Source: Verrucomicrobiota bacterium
GTDB taxonomy: Bacteria > Verrucomicrobiota > Verrucomicrobiia > Verrucomicrobiales > DEV007
Assembly: GCA_020630835.1 (NCBI GenBank)
Contig: JAHDIL010000041.1
Span: forward strand, 1-9,544
Length of the DNA: 9,544 nt
Reading direction: 5' to 3'
How positions within the stretch are numbered: position 1 is the stretch's first letter; every line of letters begins with the position of its first letter. Under the pieces are notes generated by a model. It was not told where the DNA came from. It ran no database searches and saw nothing but the letters and a program-made list of their open reading frames with translations. Made by a program: the position numbers and the translations under genes. Below are positions 1 to 6,665 of this stretch, in pieces.

Positions 1-1923
1 GTCGTCATCGGAGACCGCGAACTGACCGACTACGTACCTCTAGTGCGAGGGAAAGAAGGTGAGGTAGTCACCCAGTATGCGATGAGTCCACTGACCGATC
101 TTGGCATGCTGAAAATGGACTTCCTCGGCCTGAAGACCCTGACAGTCATCCAGGATGCCGTGGACCTTATCCACATGCACACTCCAGATTTCGTGCTCGA
201 CGATGAGGGCTACGATGACAAAGAGGCCTTCAACCTACTGAACCGCGGGGAAACGACCGGAGTCTTCCAGTTGGAATCCGGAGGCATGATGAATCTCTGT
301 CGTCAGTTCGATGTCAACCGCATCGAGGATATCATCGCTCTTATTGCGCTCTATCGCCCTGGCCCCATGGAGCTCATCCCCGACTTTATCGACCGGAAGA
401 AAGGGAAGAAAAAAGTCGAGTATCTTCATCCCCTGTTAGAAGAAGCCAGTGAGGAAACTTTCGGCATCTTAATCTACCAAGAGCAGGTGCAGCGCGCGGC
501 CAACCTGCTGGCAGGATACAGCCTGGGTGAGGCTGATCTTCTGCGTCGAGCGATGGGTAAGAAAAAGCTCTCCGTTATGATAGAGCAGCGGAAAAAATTC
601 GTCGCCGGGTGCAAAGAGGTCAACGACATCCCTGAAAAACAGGCAAACGAGATTTTTGATCTCTTGGAAAAGTTCGCCGGTTACGGATTTAACAAATCGC
701 ACAGTGCTGCGTATGGGCTCCTCAGCTATCACACGGCTTTCCTCAAGGCAAACTACCCGGTGGAATTCATGGCCGCCCTGCTCAGCAACGAAATCAACAA
801 TACCGAGAAGATCTCTGTCTTCGTAGCAGAGTGTCAGCGCATGGGGATAGAAATCCTCGCCCCTGACGTTAACAAAAGCCTTCTCAAGTTTGCCCCCGAG
901 ACGAAACCCAATGGCGAAAAAGCGATTCGTTTCGGACTAGCAGCCATCAAGAACGTAGGCACCAACGCCATGAAAGCCGCGATCGAAGAACGAGGAAGAG
1001 CCGGTGTCTTCCCCACGATCGAAGACTTCTCCAGCCGACTAGACGGTAAGTCGGTTAATCGAAAGATTCTAGAAAACCTGATCAAAGCAGGAGCCTTCGA
1101 CTTCACCCTCTATCGCCGTGACGACCTATTTTCACGTGTTGGGCTCGTTATTGCAGGTTCGAATGCGGCACAGCGCGATCGAGTCTCTGGCCAACAGTCA
1201 CTCTTCGACATGAACGAGCTCATGACGGCAGCTCCCGCACCCGAACTAGATGATGAAGAAAAAGTCATCTGGTCCCTCAGAGAATACCTAAGCCACGAAA
1301 AGAATCTATTAGGATTCTATGTCACAGGCCACCCTCTTGATGAATATCGAGGCACCATCGAAAAAGGCTCCTATGCTGAACTGGGCGATCTACAACAGTT
1401 AAAACCAGGGAAGAAGCCTCACCGCTTCGCTGCCATCATTAGTGAGTGCACCGTAAAATACACCAAGCGCGAGGGGAAGCCCTTTGCCATACTTCTCGTC
1501 GAAGATTTCACTGGCTCCTCTGAAGCCATTGTTTGGAATGACGTCTACACTAAATGTAATCAAAACCTGGAAAAAGGTAGCGTCATAATTCTCAAAGCCC
1601 GAGTCGAACAGGACTCGCGCACCGAAACCAACCGACTCACTGCAGATGACGTGACACCGCTAGCTATCGACCCGACAGCCCCCAAGACCCTCGCGGCCGA
1701 TCAAGTAAAACCACCTGTTGTCCTGGATCTGAAGACTGGCGATGACAACCCCTATTGTCTGGACGAGATCATTACTGTAGCCCATGAGCATCCCGGCGAG
1801 CACCCGCTCCACTTACGCGTTCACCAACCGTGTGGACGGACCGTGACTCTGCAGGCTAGCGACACCTTTTTAGTAGCTCCCGAGTTTCGGGCTACCACCA
1901 CCGTCGCCAAATGGCTGCGGTAA
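1..1923 (+). CDS. dnaE: DNA polymerase III alpha subunit, C-terminal part (5' end outside window)
   Basis: This is the catalytic subunit of the replicative DNA polymerase. The frame is open from base 1, so the gene enters from the left. The 640 residues here are a little over half of a usual DnaE of about 1,160-1,200. The PHP domain and the first two catalytic aspartates (PDxDxD) lie upstream of the window. The third catalytic aspartate is visible at residue 40, in LKMDFLGLKTL. Palm and fingers follow (GVFQLES, ALYRPGP, YQEQV, AGYSLGEADLLRRAMGKKK, EKFAGYGFNKSHSAAY), then the helix-hairpin-helix region. A clamp-binding pentapeptide QQSLF sits at about residues 398-402, before the OB-fold at about 474-555. 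The GTG at base 43 is an internal valine, not a start. The end looks intact and mgtE follows after 28 bases. The final 70 or so residues are less conserved and I cannot assign them. Confidence 0.97.
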   Translation, partial: VVIGDRELTDYVPLVRGKEGEVVTQYAMSPLTDLGMLKMDFLGLKTLTVIQDAVDLIHMHTPDFVLDDEGYDDKEAFNLLNRGETTGVFQLESGGMMNLCRQFDVNRIEDIIALIALYRPGPMELIPDFIDRKKGKKKVEYLHPLLEEASEETFGILIYQEQVQRAANLLAGYSLGEADLLRRAMGKKKLSVMIEQRKKFVAGCKEVNDIPEKQANEIFDLLEKFAGYGFNKSHSAAYGLLSYHTAFLKANYPVEFMAALLSNEINNTEKISVFVAECQRMGIEILAPDVNKSLLKFAPETKPNGEKAIRFGLAAIKNVGTNAMKAAIEERGRAGVFPTIEDFSSRLDGKSVNRKILENLIKAGAFDFTLYRRDDLFSRVGLVIAGSNAAQRDRVSGQQSLFDMNELMTAAPAPELDDEEKVIWSLREYLSHEKNLLGFYVTGHPLDEYRGTIEKGSYAELGDLQQLKPGKKPHRFAAIISECTVKYTKREGKPFAILLVEDFTGSSEAIVWNDVYTKCNQNLEKGSVIILKARVEQDSRTETNRLTADDVTPLAIDPTAPKTLAADQVKPPVVLDLKTGDDNPYCLDEIITVAHEHPGEHPLHLRVHQPCGRTVTLQASDTFLVAPEFRATTTVAKWLR

Positions 1924-1951
1924 AAACTCTCTCAACGTCTAGGAGAACCCG

Positions 1952-3328
1952 ATGAACTCGACAGAAGAAACAACCGGAGAGAGGCCATGGGTCGAGCTGG
2001 CAGAAGTGCTGCGTGAAAAAGACGGCAATGCCGCTTCAGCCCTCCTATCTAGGATGAGCGGCGAGGAGCAACGTTTCGCTATGGCTCACCTGAGCAGCGA
2101 GCAGCAGAGCGACCTGACCACCCTACTCACACCAGATGAAGCCGCTCATCTATTGGAGCACCTGCCCGACGTGCAAGCAGCCGACATCCTAGAGGATATG
2201 ACACCGGCAGAGGCTGCGGACGTCGTCGAAGAACTCGAGGATGAATTGCGGGCCGAGGTCATTCGTGAGATGGGTGGCTCGGAATCAGAAGCCATTCTTG
2301 CAGAACTAGACGATCAAACCGAAGCGGAAGAAATCCGCGATATTTGCTCTCACGAATGGGACACAGCCACAGCGCTGATGAATCGGTCCTACGCCTTCTT
2401 TAATGACGAACTCACCGTCGACGAAGTCTTAAGCAAACTCGGCGAGGACGCCGAGGAGTATTCCGACCTGGATGTGCAGTATGTCTACATCGTTGACCGC
2501 AAGCACATCTTGCGGGGCGTCCTACGGCTTCGAGACCTCGTCCTAACACCTCGCCACCAGAAGATCGCCGACATCATGATCCGCGAACCTCTTTCTGCCT
2601 CAGCTGAGGCTTCATTTGATGAACTCTGCGCCCTTTTCGAGGGTAAATCCTACGTAGGCCTTCCCGTAACTACAGCCGATGGCAGGCTAGTCGGTGTCGT
2701 CACTAGTAAAGCACTGCGAGAGGCGACAGCTGAGCACCAGACAGAGGACTACCTGCACTCCGCAGGCATCCTCGGAGGTGAAGAATTGCGCAGCATGCCC
2801 ATACTCTCGCGCTGTGGGAGGCGCCTCGCCTGGCTTGGACCTAACATCTTATTAAATCTCATCGCGGCCTCCGTCATCGCCTCGCATGAAGAGACCCTGG
2901 CTGCTGTCATTGCGCTTGCCGTTTTTCTCCCAATGGTCTCAGACATGAGCGGCTGCTCTGGAAACCAGGCTGTGGCGGTAAGCATTCGCGAGCTGACCTT
3001 AGGACTTCTGCGCCCTACGGAGTTCCTCCGCATCTTTTTCAAAGAAGGGATCCGCGGCATAATTAACGGCATGGTCGTCGGGATCGTCCTAGCCATCGTA
3101 GCTGCCGTCTGGAAAGACAATCTGTGGCTTGGCCTCGTCGTCGGTTCGGCCTTGGCCTGTAACACGGTGCTATCGGTTCTGCTCGGGGGAATGGTGCCTC
3201 TTCTTTTGAAACGGCTTGGAGTCGATCCCGCCCTCGCCTCCGGACCTATCCTAACAACTTGCACAGATATGTGCGGTTTTTTTCTCGGTCTCGGCCTTGC
3301 ATCGCAGGTGCTAGAACGACTCGTCTAA
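1952..3328 (+). CDS. mgtE: Magnesium transporter MgtE
   Basis: This is an inner-membrane Mg2+-selective channel/transporter. At 458 residues it has normal family length. In order: an acidic MgtE N domain (about 15-140, with LLEHLPDVQAADILEDM-type helical repeats), two CBS domains (about 145-265) that sense cytoplasmic Mg2+, a plug-helix region, then five membrane helices (about 293-458). The family's pore signature near the C-terminus is present as VDPALASGP...TTCTD, and Asp439 matches the Mg2+-binding pore aspartate known from the Thermus protein. The usual GGNxGxQ motif after the first helices reads SGCSGNQ, with cysteine in place of asparagine. The start is fixed by a strong ribosome-binding site, AGGAGA at 1941-1946, five bases before the ATG. 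The 28-base gap to dnaE suggests co-transcription. Confidence 0.96.
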   Translation: MNSTEETTGERPWVELAEVLREKDGNAASALLSRMSGEEQRFAMAHLSSEQQSDLTTLLTPDEAAHLLEHLPDVQAADILEDMTPAEAADVVEELEDELRAEVIREMGGSESEAILAELDDQTEAEEIRDICSHEWDTATALMNRSYAFFNDELTVDEVLSKLGEDAEEYSDLDVQYVYIVDRKHILRGVLRLRDLVLTPRHQKIADIMIREPLSASAEASFDELCALFEGKSYVGLPVTTADGRLVGVVTSKALREATAEHQTEDYLHSAGILGGEELRSMPILSRCGRRLAWLGPNILLNLIAASVIASHEETLAAVIALAVFLPMVSDMSGCSGNQAVAVSIRELTLGLLRPTEFLRIFFKEGIRGIINGMVVGIVLAIVAAVWKDNLWLGLVVGSALACNTVLSVLLGGMVPLLLKRLGVDPALASGPILTTCTDMCGFFLGLGLASQVLERLV

Positions 3329-3349
3329 AAAATTCGTATCCCGATCGAT

Positions 3350-4201
3350 ATGGCAATGGAGAAGTTTCCGGAAACTACTGAGATACTGGCGACTGAAAAC
3401 GGCGACGTCTTCGTCAGCCGAACCTCTCCTAACGAGACAATAACCCGCCGGAAGTCTGCTCTGCTAATGCATGGTCTTGGCGATCACAGCGGACGTCACG
3501 AACACGCCCGGCTGTGGCTGACGGAGCAAGGTTACGAGGTGCTACGCTTCGACTGGCCGGGATCCGGCCTAAGCCAAGGAGCGCGAGGAGATCTCATTTC
3601 TATTCCTTTTTGCCTAGAACTCATCGACACCATCCGTCAGCTGGCCAGCTATCCGCTCGGCTGCCTTTACGCACACTCCACCGGCGGATTGATTCTTCTA
3701 CGCTGGCTTCAGAGTAGCCATCATGAATTGGAACTGATCTGGCTCAGTTCACCTCTGCTCGACCCCTCGTTCAATCAACCCTGGGGCAAAATCACAGCCG
3801 GCAAACTGCTAGCACCGAAGTTACCCAATTTGTGCATTCCTACAGGAGTGAAAGCGAGCGACTGCTTCACCACCGGAAAAGAAAACACCGTCGGCGATGC
3901 CTCCCTCTGCCACAAGCAAGTATCACTTCGCTTTGCCAAAAGCCTCCTGGACAATGCGATTTCCGATGACTTTCTCAGCAATTTTCATTGGCCGCTGAAT
4001 ACGAAGGTCTTTTTATCTCAAGGACTACGGGACAAGGTTTGCCCATCCTCATTGACATCCAAATTATATCTAACAATCCCAAAGCATCTCCGCTATGCCC
4101 TATGGCTGGCGGACGGCTATCACGAACCGTTTCATGAAGTTGGGACTTCTGTGCGTCCACCAATTCGATGTCTACCGCCATTGACAGATCCCATGACCTA
4201 G
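3350..4201 (+). CDS. Alpha/beta hydrolase, monoacylglycerol lipase-like (Hydrolase_4/S33 type)
   Basis: This is a soluble serine hydrolase that probably acts on an ester or lipid; the substrate cannot be read from the sequence. Of its 283 residues, the fold features seen are the oxyanion strand LLMHGLGDHSGRHEH (39-52), the DWPGSGLSQGARGD loop (68-81), and the nucleophile elbow AHSTGG with Ser110, where alanine replaces the usual glycine of GHSxGG. Asp228 in GLRDKVCP and His258 in DGYHEPFHE complete a plausible triad. There is no signal peptide or membrane helix. The last 20 or so residues are proline-rich and lack the amphipathic helix that normally ends this family, so a late frameshift is possible. 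No clear ribosome-binding site is seen. The ATG at 3356, two codons on, is an alternative start. It follows mgtE by 21 bases and is probably in the same transcript. Confidence 0.85.
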   Translation: MAMEKFPETTEILATENGDVFVSRTSPNETITRRKSALLMHGLGDHSGRHEHARLWLTEQGYEVLRFDWPGSGLSQGARGDLISIPFCLELIDTIRQLASYPLGCLYAHSTGGLILLRWLQSSHHELELIWLSSPLLDPSFNQPWGKITAGKLLAPKLPNLCIPTGVKASDCFTTGKENTVGDASLCHKQVSLRFAKSLLDNAISDDFLSNFHWPLNTKVFLSQGLRDKVCPSSLTSKLYLTIPKHLRYALWLADGYHEPFHEVGTSVRPPIRCLPPLTDPMT

Positions 4202-4209
4202 GCGATCTT
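4181..4209 (+). promoter_or_regulatory. Weak candidate promoter for the FHA gene
   Basis: A perfect TTGACA lies at 4181-4186, inside the end of the hydrolase gene. Seventeen bases later GATCTT (4204-4209) matches TATAAT at only three of six positions. With so poor a -10 box this could be chance. If active, it would let the FHA gene be expressed apart from dnaE and mgtE. Confidence 0.2.
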
Positions 4210-4224
4210 AGGTGAATTTCTGTT

Positions 4225-4935
4225 ATGAACGCATTTTCACTGGTATTTGATCTCGGAGAGAAAGGCTTAAAGCGATTTGACCTCTCAGAGGATAAAATTA
4301 GCATCGGTCGGGCTCCTACCAATGATGTTCAGGTCTTGGTTCACCAAATGTCGGTGCATCATGCAGAAGTCGTATTTCTTGGTAAAACCTACGGAATAAT
4401 CGACAAAGGTTCTACTAACGGAACAGAGGTGAACCATACGCCAGTTGGAGCAGCCGGCATCGAACTGAATTCTATGGATCAGATTGTGTTCGGGGGCGAG
4501 GTAGATGCCTTCTACATACTCTCCGCTGTCATAGATAACTCGCCCGTAGAAGACGTGGTCGCTGACATTCGATCAGCCGCGACCAAGTCTCAGTCCGGAA
4601 CCACTACTGCGGAGCTAGAGCCTGCCTCCAATACGGTGCGTCTCCGCTCCATCCGCCCAGCACGGACGAGCAAATCAAGCGGTCCAATCGTTGCGGCAAC
4701 GCCACCGACTGGCGGTATTCCTATGGCCCTTCCGTCGGCATCATCAGAACCTATACACTCTAGGCCCCCCAGGCAGACCCCTCAGCCAGTGCCATTGCAG
4801 CGACCTCAATCGGCAGGACCAGCTCCCGTTGTAGGTCCACCGCCAGCGGCTAATAAAAAAGCAGCGCCTCAAAGAGCGACGCCTAAGCCTGCCCCAATTG
4901 CGCCACCGCCTAAGGCACTGGCGACAGCTGACTGA
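4225..4935 (+). CDS. FHA-domain protein with proline-rich tail
   Basis: This is a predicted cytoplasmic phosphothreonine-binding protein of 236 residues. The FHA domain fills residues 1 to about 100 and has the signature residues: IGR (27-29), SVHHAEV (43-49, keeping Ser43 and His46 but with valine in place of the usual arginine after the serine), and KGSTNGTEVN (61-70). Residues 101-150 form a Ser/Thr-rich linker. The last 82 residues hold about 23 prolines with alanine, lysine and glutamine, and look disordered. No membrane helix, kinase or phosphatase domain is seen, and no Ser/Thr kinase gene lies in the window, so its phosphorylated partner is unknown. The start is supported by AGGTGA at 4210-4215, nine bases before the ATG. 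It lies 23 bases after the hydrolase gene. Confidence 0.9.
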   Translation: MNAFSLVFDLGEKGLKRFDLSEDKISIGRAPTNDVQVLVHQMSVHHAEVVFLGKTYGIIDKGSTNGTEVNHTPVGAAGIELNSMDQIVFGGEVDAFYILSAVIDNSPVEDVVADIRSAATKSQSGTTTAELEPASNTVRLRSIRPARTSKSSGPIVAATPPTGGIPMALPSASSEPIHSRPPRQTPQPVPLQRPQSAGPAPVVGPPPAANKKAAPQRATPKPAPIAPPPKALATAD

Positions 4936-5422
4936 AACCGGCAACCCGGAAGACTCGTTGTCCCCCTTGATCAACGAAAGCTGCTAAACAATCACCCTCG
5001 TGAGTGGGTTCTGCCCTTGCTCTTTTCGGGGATCTGTGAAGGATTCACTCCGGTGGTTCGCATAAGCACCACTCTTCTGGATCTATCCGACCATTCAGAA
5101 TAGAGCAGCCTCCCCTAATTTAAAACTCAATTAGCCCAAGATTGAGTCACTGGAGCTGTGCTTTTCCGACCAAGCCCATACCTATCGAAAGAGGATCGTC
5201 TGCTCTGGCAGCTTGGCCGAAAAGTTTTCATCGCCAATCATCGCACGTTTTTTCCTGTAAAAGCCGAGCCGTAGCTCAAAAAAATGTAAGTTCTCCCCTT
5301 CTTAGACCGTGGACGCTATCATAGCCCAACTCACTGCCCTTCCTGAATGACTGGCCGATCTTTCAATTGAGCATAGCAAAGTCCTCTCTATCATATAAGG
5401 GAATCTCTCCTACCTCTATTAC
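4936..5422 (+). other. 487-base stretch with no recognised gene
   Basis: I recognise no gene on either strand here. The FHA frame stays open after its TGA for about 56 further codons (to 5103) but resembles nothing I know. A 60-codon ATG frame (5142-5324) and an overlapping start-less frame (about 5146-5271) are also unconvincing. Weak inverted repeats occur: TCGTTG/CAACGA (4955-4960 with 4972-4977), CTAATTTA/TCAATTAG with one mismatch (5115-5122 with 5127-5134), and TTGGC/GCCAA (5213-5217 with 5234-5238) with a T6 run at 5249-5254, too far away for a standard terminator. The kdsD promoter lies at the right end. The stretch could be a decayed gene, a small-RNA locus or plain spacer. Confidence 0.5.
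5367..5394 (+). promoter_or_regulatory. Candidate sigma70-type promoter for kdsD
   Basis: TTGAGC (5367-5372, four of six matches to TTGACA) is followed after 16 bases by TATCAT (5389-5394, five of six matches to TATAAT). Transcription would start near 5401, giving a leader of about 22 bases before the kdsD ATG. The position fits kdsD being separated from the upstream operon by a long gap. Motif match only. Confidence 0.45.
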
Positions 5423-6397
5423 ATGGATCTTCTGGAAAAAGCGCGACGCGTCATCAATCTTGAAATTGAGGAACTTCAAGGCCTGAGCCAACGACTGGAC
5501 ACAAGCTTTGATCTCGCTATTTCGTTGCTCAAGCAGTGCGTGGTGACCGGGGGGAAACTGGTCTTCATCGGCGTAGGAAAATCAGGAAATATCGGGAGTA
5601 AGCTCGCCGCTACCTTTAACTCCACCGGAGCGCCATCAACCGTTCTGAATTGCCAGGATGCTTTGCATGGCGATCTCGGTCTCGTCAACGATGGCGACTG
5701 CCTCATCGCCATGAGCTACTCGGGCGAAACGGGAGAACTTCTGCGGCTACTGCCACATTTAAAGCGTAAGCGTATCCAGATCATCGCCATCACTGGTAAG
5801 CCAGAATCTACCTTGGCAGAAACAGCCGACTGTGTGCTCAACATCCAGGTGACCCGCGAGGCCTGCCCACTGAACCTGGCACCCACCTCCTCCAGCACAA
5901 ATACGCTCGTGATGGGCGATGCTCTCGCCATGGTCCTGCTCGAGAGCCGAGGGTTCACGAAGGAAAACTTCGCCGAATTGCATCCCGGCGGCTCATTGGG
6001 CAGAGCCCTATTGATGCGGGCCCAAGACATCATGCGACAACAGCCACACATCGCTGTCATCAATGAAAACTCCACCATCACTGAAGCGATTGCTGAGATG
6101 AGTCGAGCGAGGGCCGGGGCCGTCATCATAACCGCATCGGATGGTAGCCTGGCTGGAGTTTTCACTCAGGGCGATTTCACGCGTGCTTTTCAATCTGGGC
6201 AGGCTCAACTAGGAGACGCCAAGGTCAGCGATTTTATGACGCGTGACCCGGTGACAACTTCTGATACCAGTCTAGTAGGAGAAGTCTTAAAGCAACTAGA
6301 GCTATACCGCATCGACGACCTCATCGTCCTTGACGGCCAGAAACGGCCAATCGGCATGATCGATACGCAGGACCTGACACGACTGCGCGTCGTATAA
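5423..6397 (+). CDS. kdsD: D-arabinose-5-phosphate isomerase (KdsD/KpsF)
   Basis: This enzyme interconverts ribulose 5-phosphate and arabinose 5-phosphate in the cytoplasm, the first step of KDO synthesis for lipopolysaccharide. At 324 residues it is close to E. coli KdsD (328). The SIS domain (about 35-185) shows GVGKSG, HGDLG, SYSGET and EACPLNLAPTSSST, followed by HPGGSLG. Residues matching the reported E. coli active-site set Lys59, Glu111, Glu152 and His193 are all present, as Lys53, Glu105, Glu146 and His187. Two CBS domains follow (about 204-324). The His-Pro pair of E. coli KdsD (VHPGEAAHGD) is replaced here by Asn-Cys (LNCQDALHGD). No good ribosome-binding site lies close to the ATG; an AAGGGA is about 20 bases upstream. 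The gene is flanked by gaps of 487 and 268 bases, so it is likely transcribed alone. Confidence 0.95.
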   Translation: MDLLEKARRVINLEIEELQGLSQRLDTSFDLAISLLKQCVVTGGKLVFIGVGKSGNIGSKLAATFNSTGAPSTVLNCQDALHGDLGLVNDGDCLIAMSYSGETGELLRLLPHLKRKRIQIIAITGKPESTLAETADCVLNIQVTREACPLNLAPTSSSTNTLVMGDALAMVLLESRGFTKENFAELHPGGSLGRALLMRAQDIMRQQPHIAVINENSTITEAIAEMSRARAGAVIITASDGSLAGVFTQGDFTRAFQSGQAQLGDAKVSDFMTRDPVTTSDTSLVGEVLKQLELYRIDDLIVLDGQKRPIGMIDTQDLTRLRVV

Positions 6398-6414
6398 ACC
6401 TCACTTCGTAAAAG

Positions 6415-6442
6415 TTGTCACGATATTGCAAGGCAGTATACG
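6415..6442 (+). promoter_or_regulatory. Candidate promoter for the TMEM43-yqiJ-yqiK cluster
   Basis: TTGTCA (6415-6420, five of six matches to TTGACA) and TATACG (6437-6442, four of six matches to TATAAT) are 16 bases apart. It lies just after kdsD and is the best promoter match upstream of the gene at 6666. Motif match only. Confidence 0.4.
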
Positions 6443-6460
6443 ATCGAAAGCGCCCTGCAA
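6426..6460. repeat. Inverted repeat spanning the candidate -10 box (possible operator)
   Basis: TTGCAAGGC (6426-6434) and GCCCTGCAA (6452-6460) form an inverted repeat with one mismatch and a 17-base spacer. The spacer contains the candidate -10 box. The arrangement would suit a dimeric regulator that blocks the promoter, but no regulator gene is visible nearby and chance is not excluded. Confidence 0.3.
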
Positions 6461-6482
6461 ATGCTCTCTGACTAGGGAACTC

Positions 6483-6509
6483 ATGCTCCACAGTCACTGG
6501 TATTCGTAG
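6483..6509 (+). CDS. Possible leader peptide MLHSHWYS
   Basis: This is a nine-codon frame (eight residues plus TAG) beginning with ATG at 6483. AGGGAA at 6474-6479 is a well-placed ribosome-binding site, better than that of any of the three large genes downstream except the YqiJ-like one. The peptide is rich in His, Trp and Tyr. It stops seven bases before the first leader hairpin, an arrangement that recalls attenuator leaders. An ORF this short is expected by chance, so the call rests on the ribosome-binding site and position. Confidence 0.3.
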   Translation: MLHSHWYS

Positions 6510-6515
6510 CACCCA

Positions 6516-6540
6516 GATGCCCAGAGGCATCGTCAATTTT
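6516..6540 (+). terminator. Hairpin with T run, weak terminator or attenuator candidate
   Basis: GATGCC (6516-6521) and GGCATC (6526-6531) form a perfect six-pair stem with loop CAGA. GTCAA and four T follow (6537-6540). The stem is short and the T run is offset, so it is a weak intrinsic terminator. It could end kdsD transcripts or act as an attenuator in the leader of the next operon. Confidence 0.3.
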
Positions 6541-6617
6541 CCTCGGAGCTCATCGATCGGGTAGCAAAAGGGTTAACCCCTTTCTTACGAGCTCAGAGCT
6601 CGCGCATTCCGAGGAAA
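6538..6617 (+). repeat. Long-range inverted repeat enclosing two smaller hairpins
   Basis: TTTCCTCGGA (6538-6547) and TCCGAGGAAA (6608-6617) are perfect ten-base complements around a 60-base interior. Inside lie AAAGGGTTAACCCCTTT (6567-6583, a palindrome apart from one extra C) and CGAGCT-CAG-AGCTCG (6588-6602, a perfect six-pair stem). GAGCTC occurs three times (6546, 6589, 6596), and each copy can pair with another, so alternative folds are possible. As RNA this would be a closed multi-branch domain. Confidence 0.5.
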
Positions 6618-6644
6618 TCCTATTGCTTCATTGTGAAGACCTGC

Positions 6645-6662
6645 GCGAAGCTGTAGCTTCGC
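6645..6662 (+). promoter_or_regulatory. Hairpin abutting the start codon of the TMEM43-family gene
   Basis: GCGAAGCT (6645-6652) and AGCTTCGC (6655-6662) are perfect complements. The likely fold is a seven-pair stem with loop TGTA. It ends three bases before the ATG at 6666 and occupies the place where a ribosome-binding site would be; no such site is seen. This suggests low or regulated translation initiation. Confidence 0.5.
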
Positions 6663-6665
6663 TGC

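Larger units (their letters stand above)
6398..6665 (+). other. 268-base structured leader between kdsD and the flotillin cluster
   Basis: No long ORF lies here, but signals are dense. They comprise a candidate promoter (6415-6442), an inverted repeat over its -10 box, a nine-codon mini-ORF with a ribosome-binding site (6483-6509), and a run of hairpins filling 6516-6662. If transcription starts near 6449, the 5' untranslated region would be about 215 bases, long enough for attenuation or other RNA-level control of the downstream genes. The parts are listed separately. The function is inferred. Confidence 0.5.

Noticed and set aside
43..45. GTG as a start codon for the first gene
   Set aside because: The same frame is open back to base 1 and encodes recognisable DnaE sequence (LTDYVPL), so this is an internal valine.
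2749..3264. 171-codon minus-strand frame opposite mgtE
   Set aside because: It lies wholly antisense to the well-supported MgtE membrane domain. Its Arg/Ser/Pro-rich product resembles no protein family.
5213..5254. Inverted repeat TTGGC/GCCAA followed by T6 as a terminator
   Set aside because: The stem has only five outer pairs and the T run begins about ten bases after it, too far for an intrinsic terminator.
5142..5324. 60-codon plus-strand frame in the kdsD upstream gap
   Set aside because: There is no good ribosome-binding site, the composition is unlike a protein, and no motif is seen. It is probably chance.
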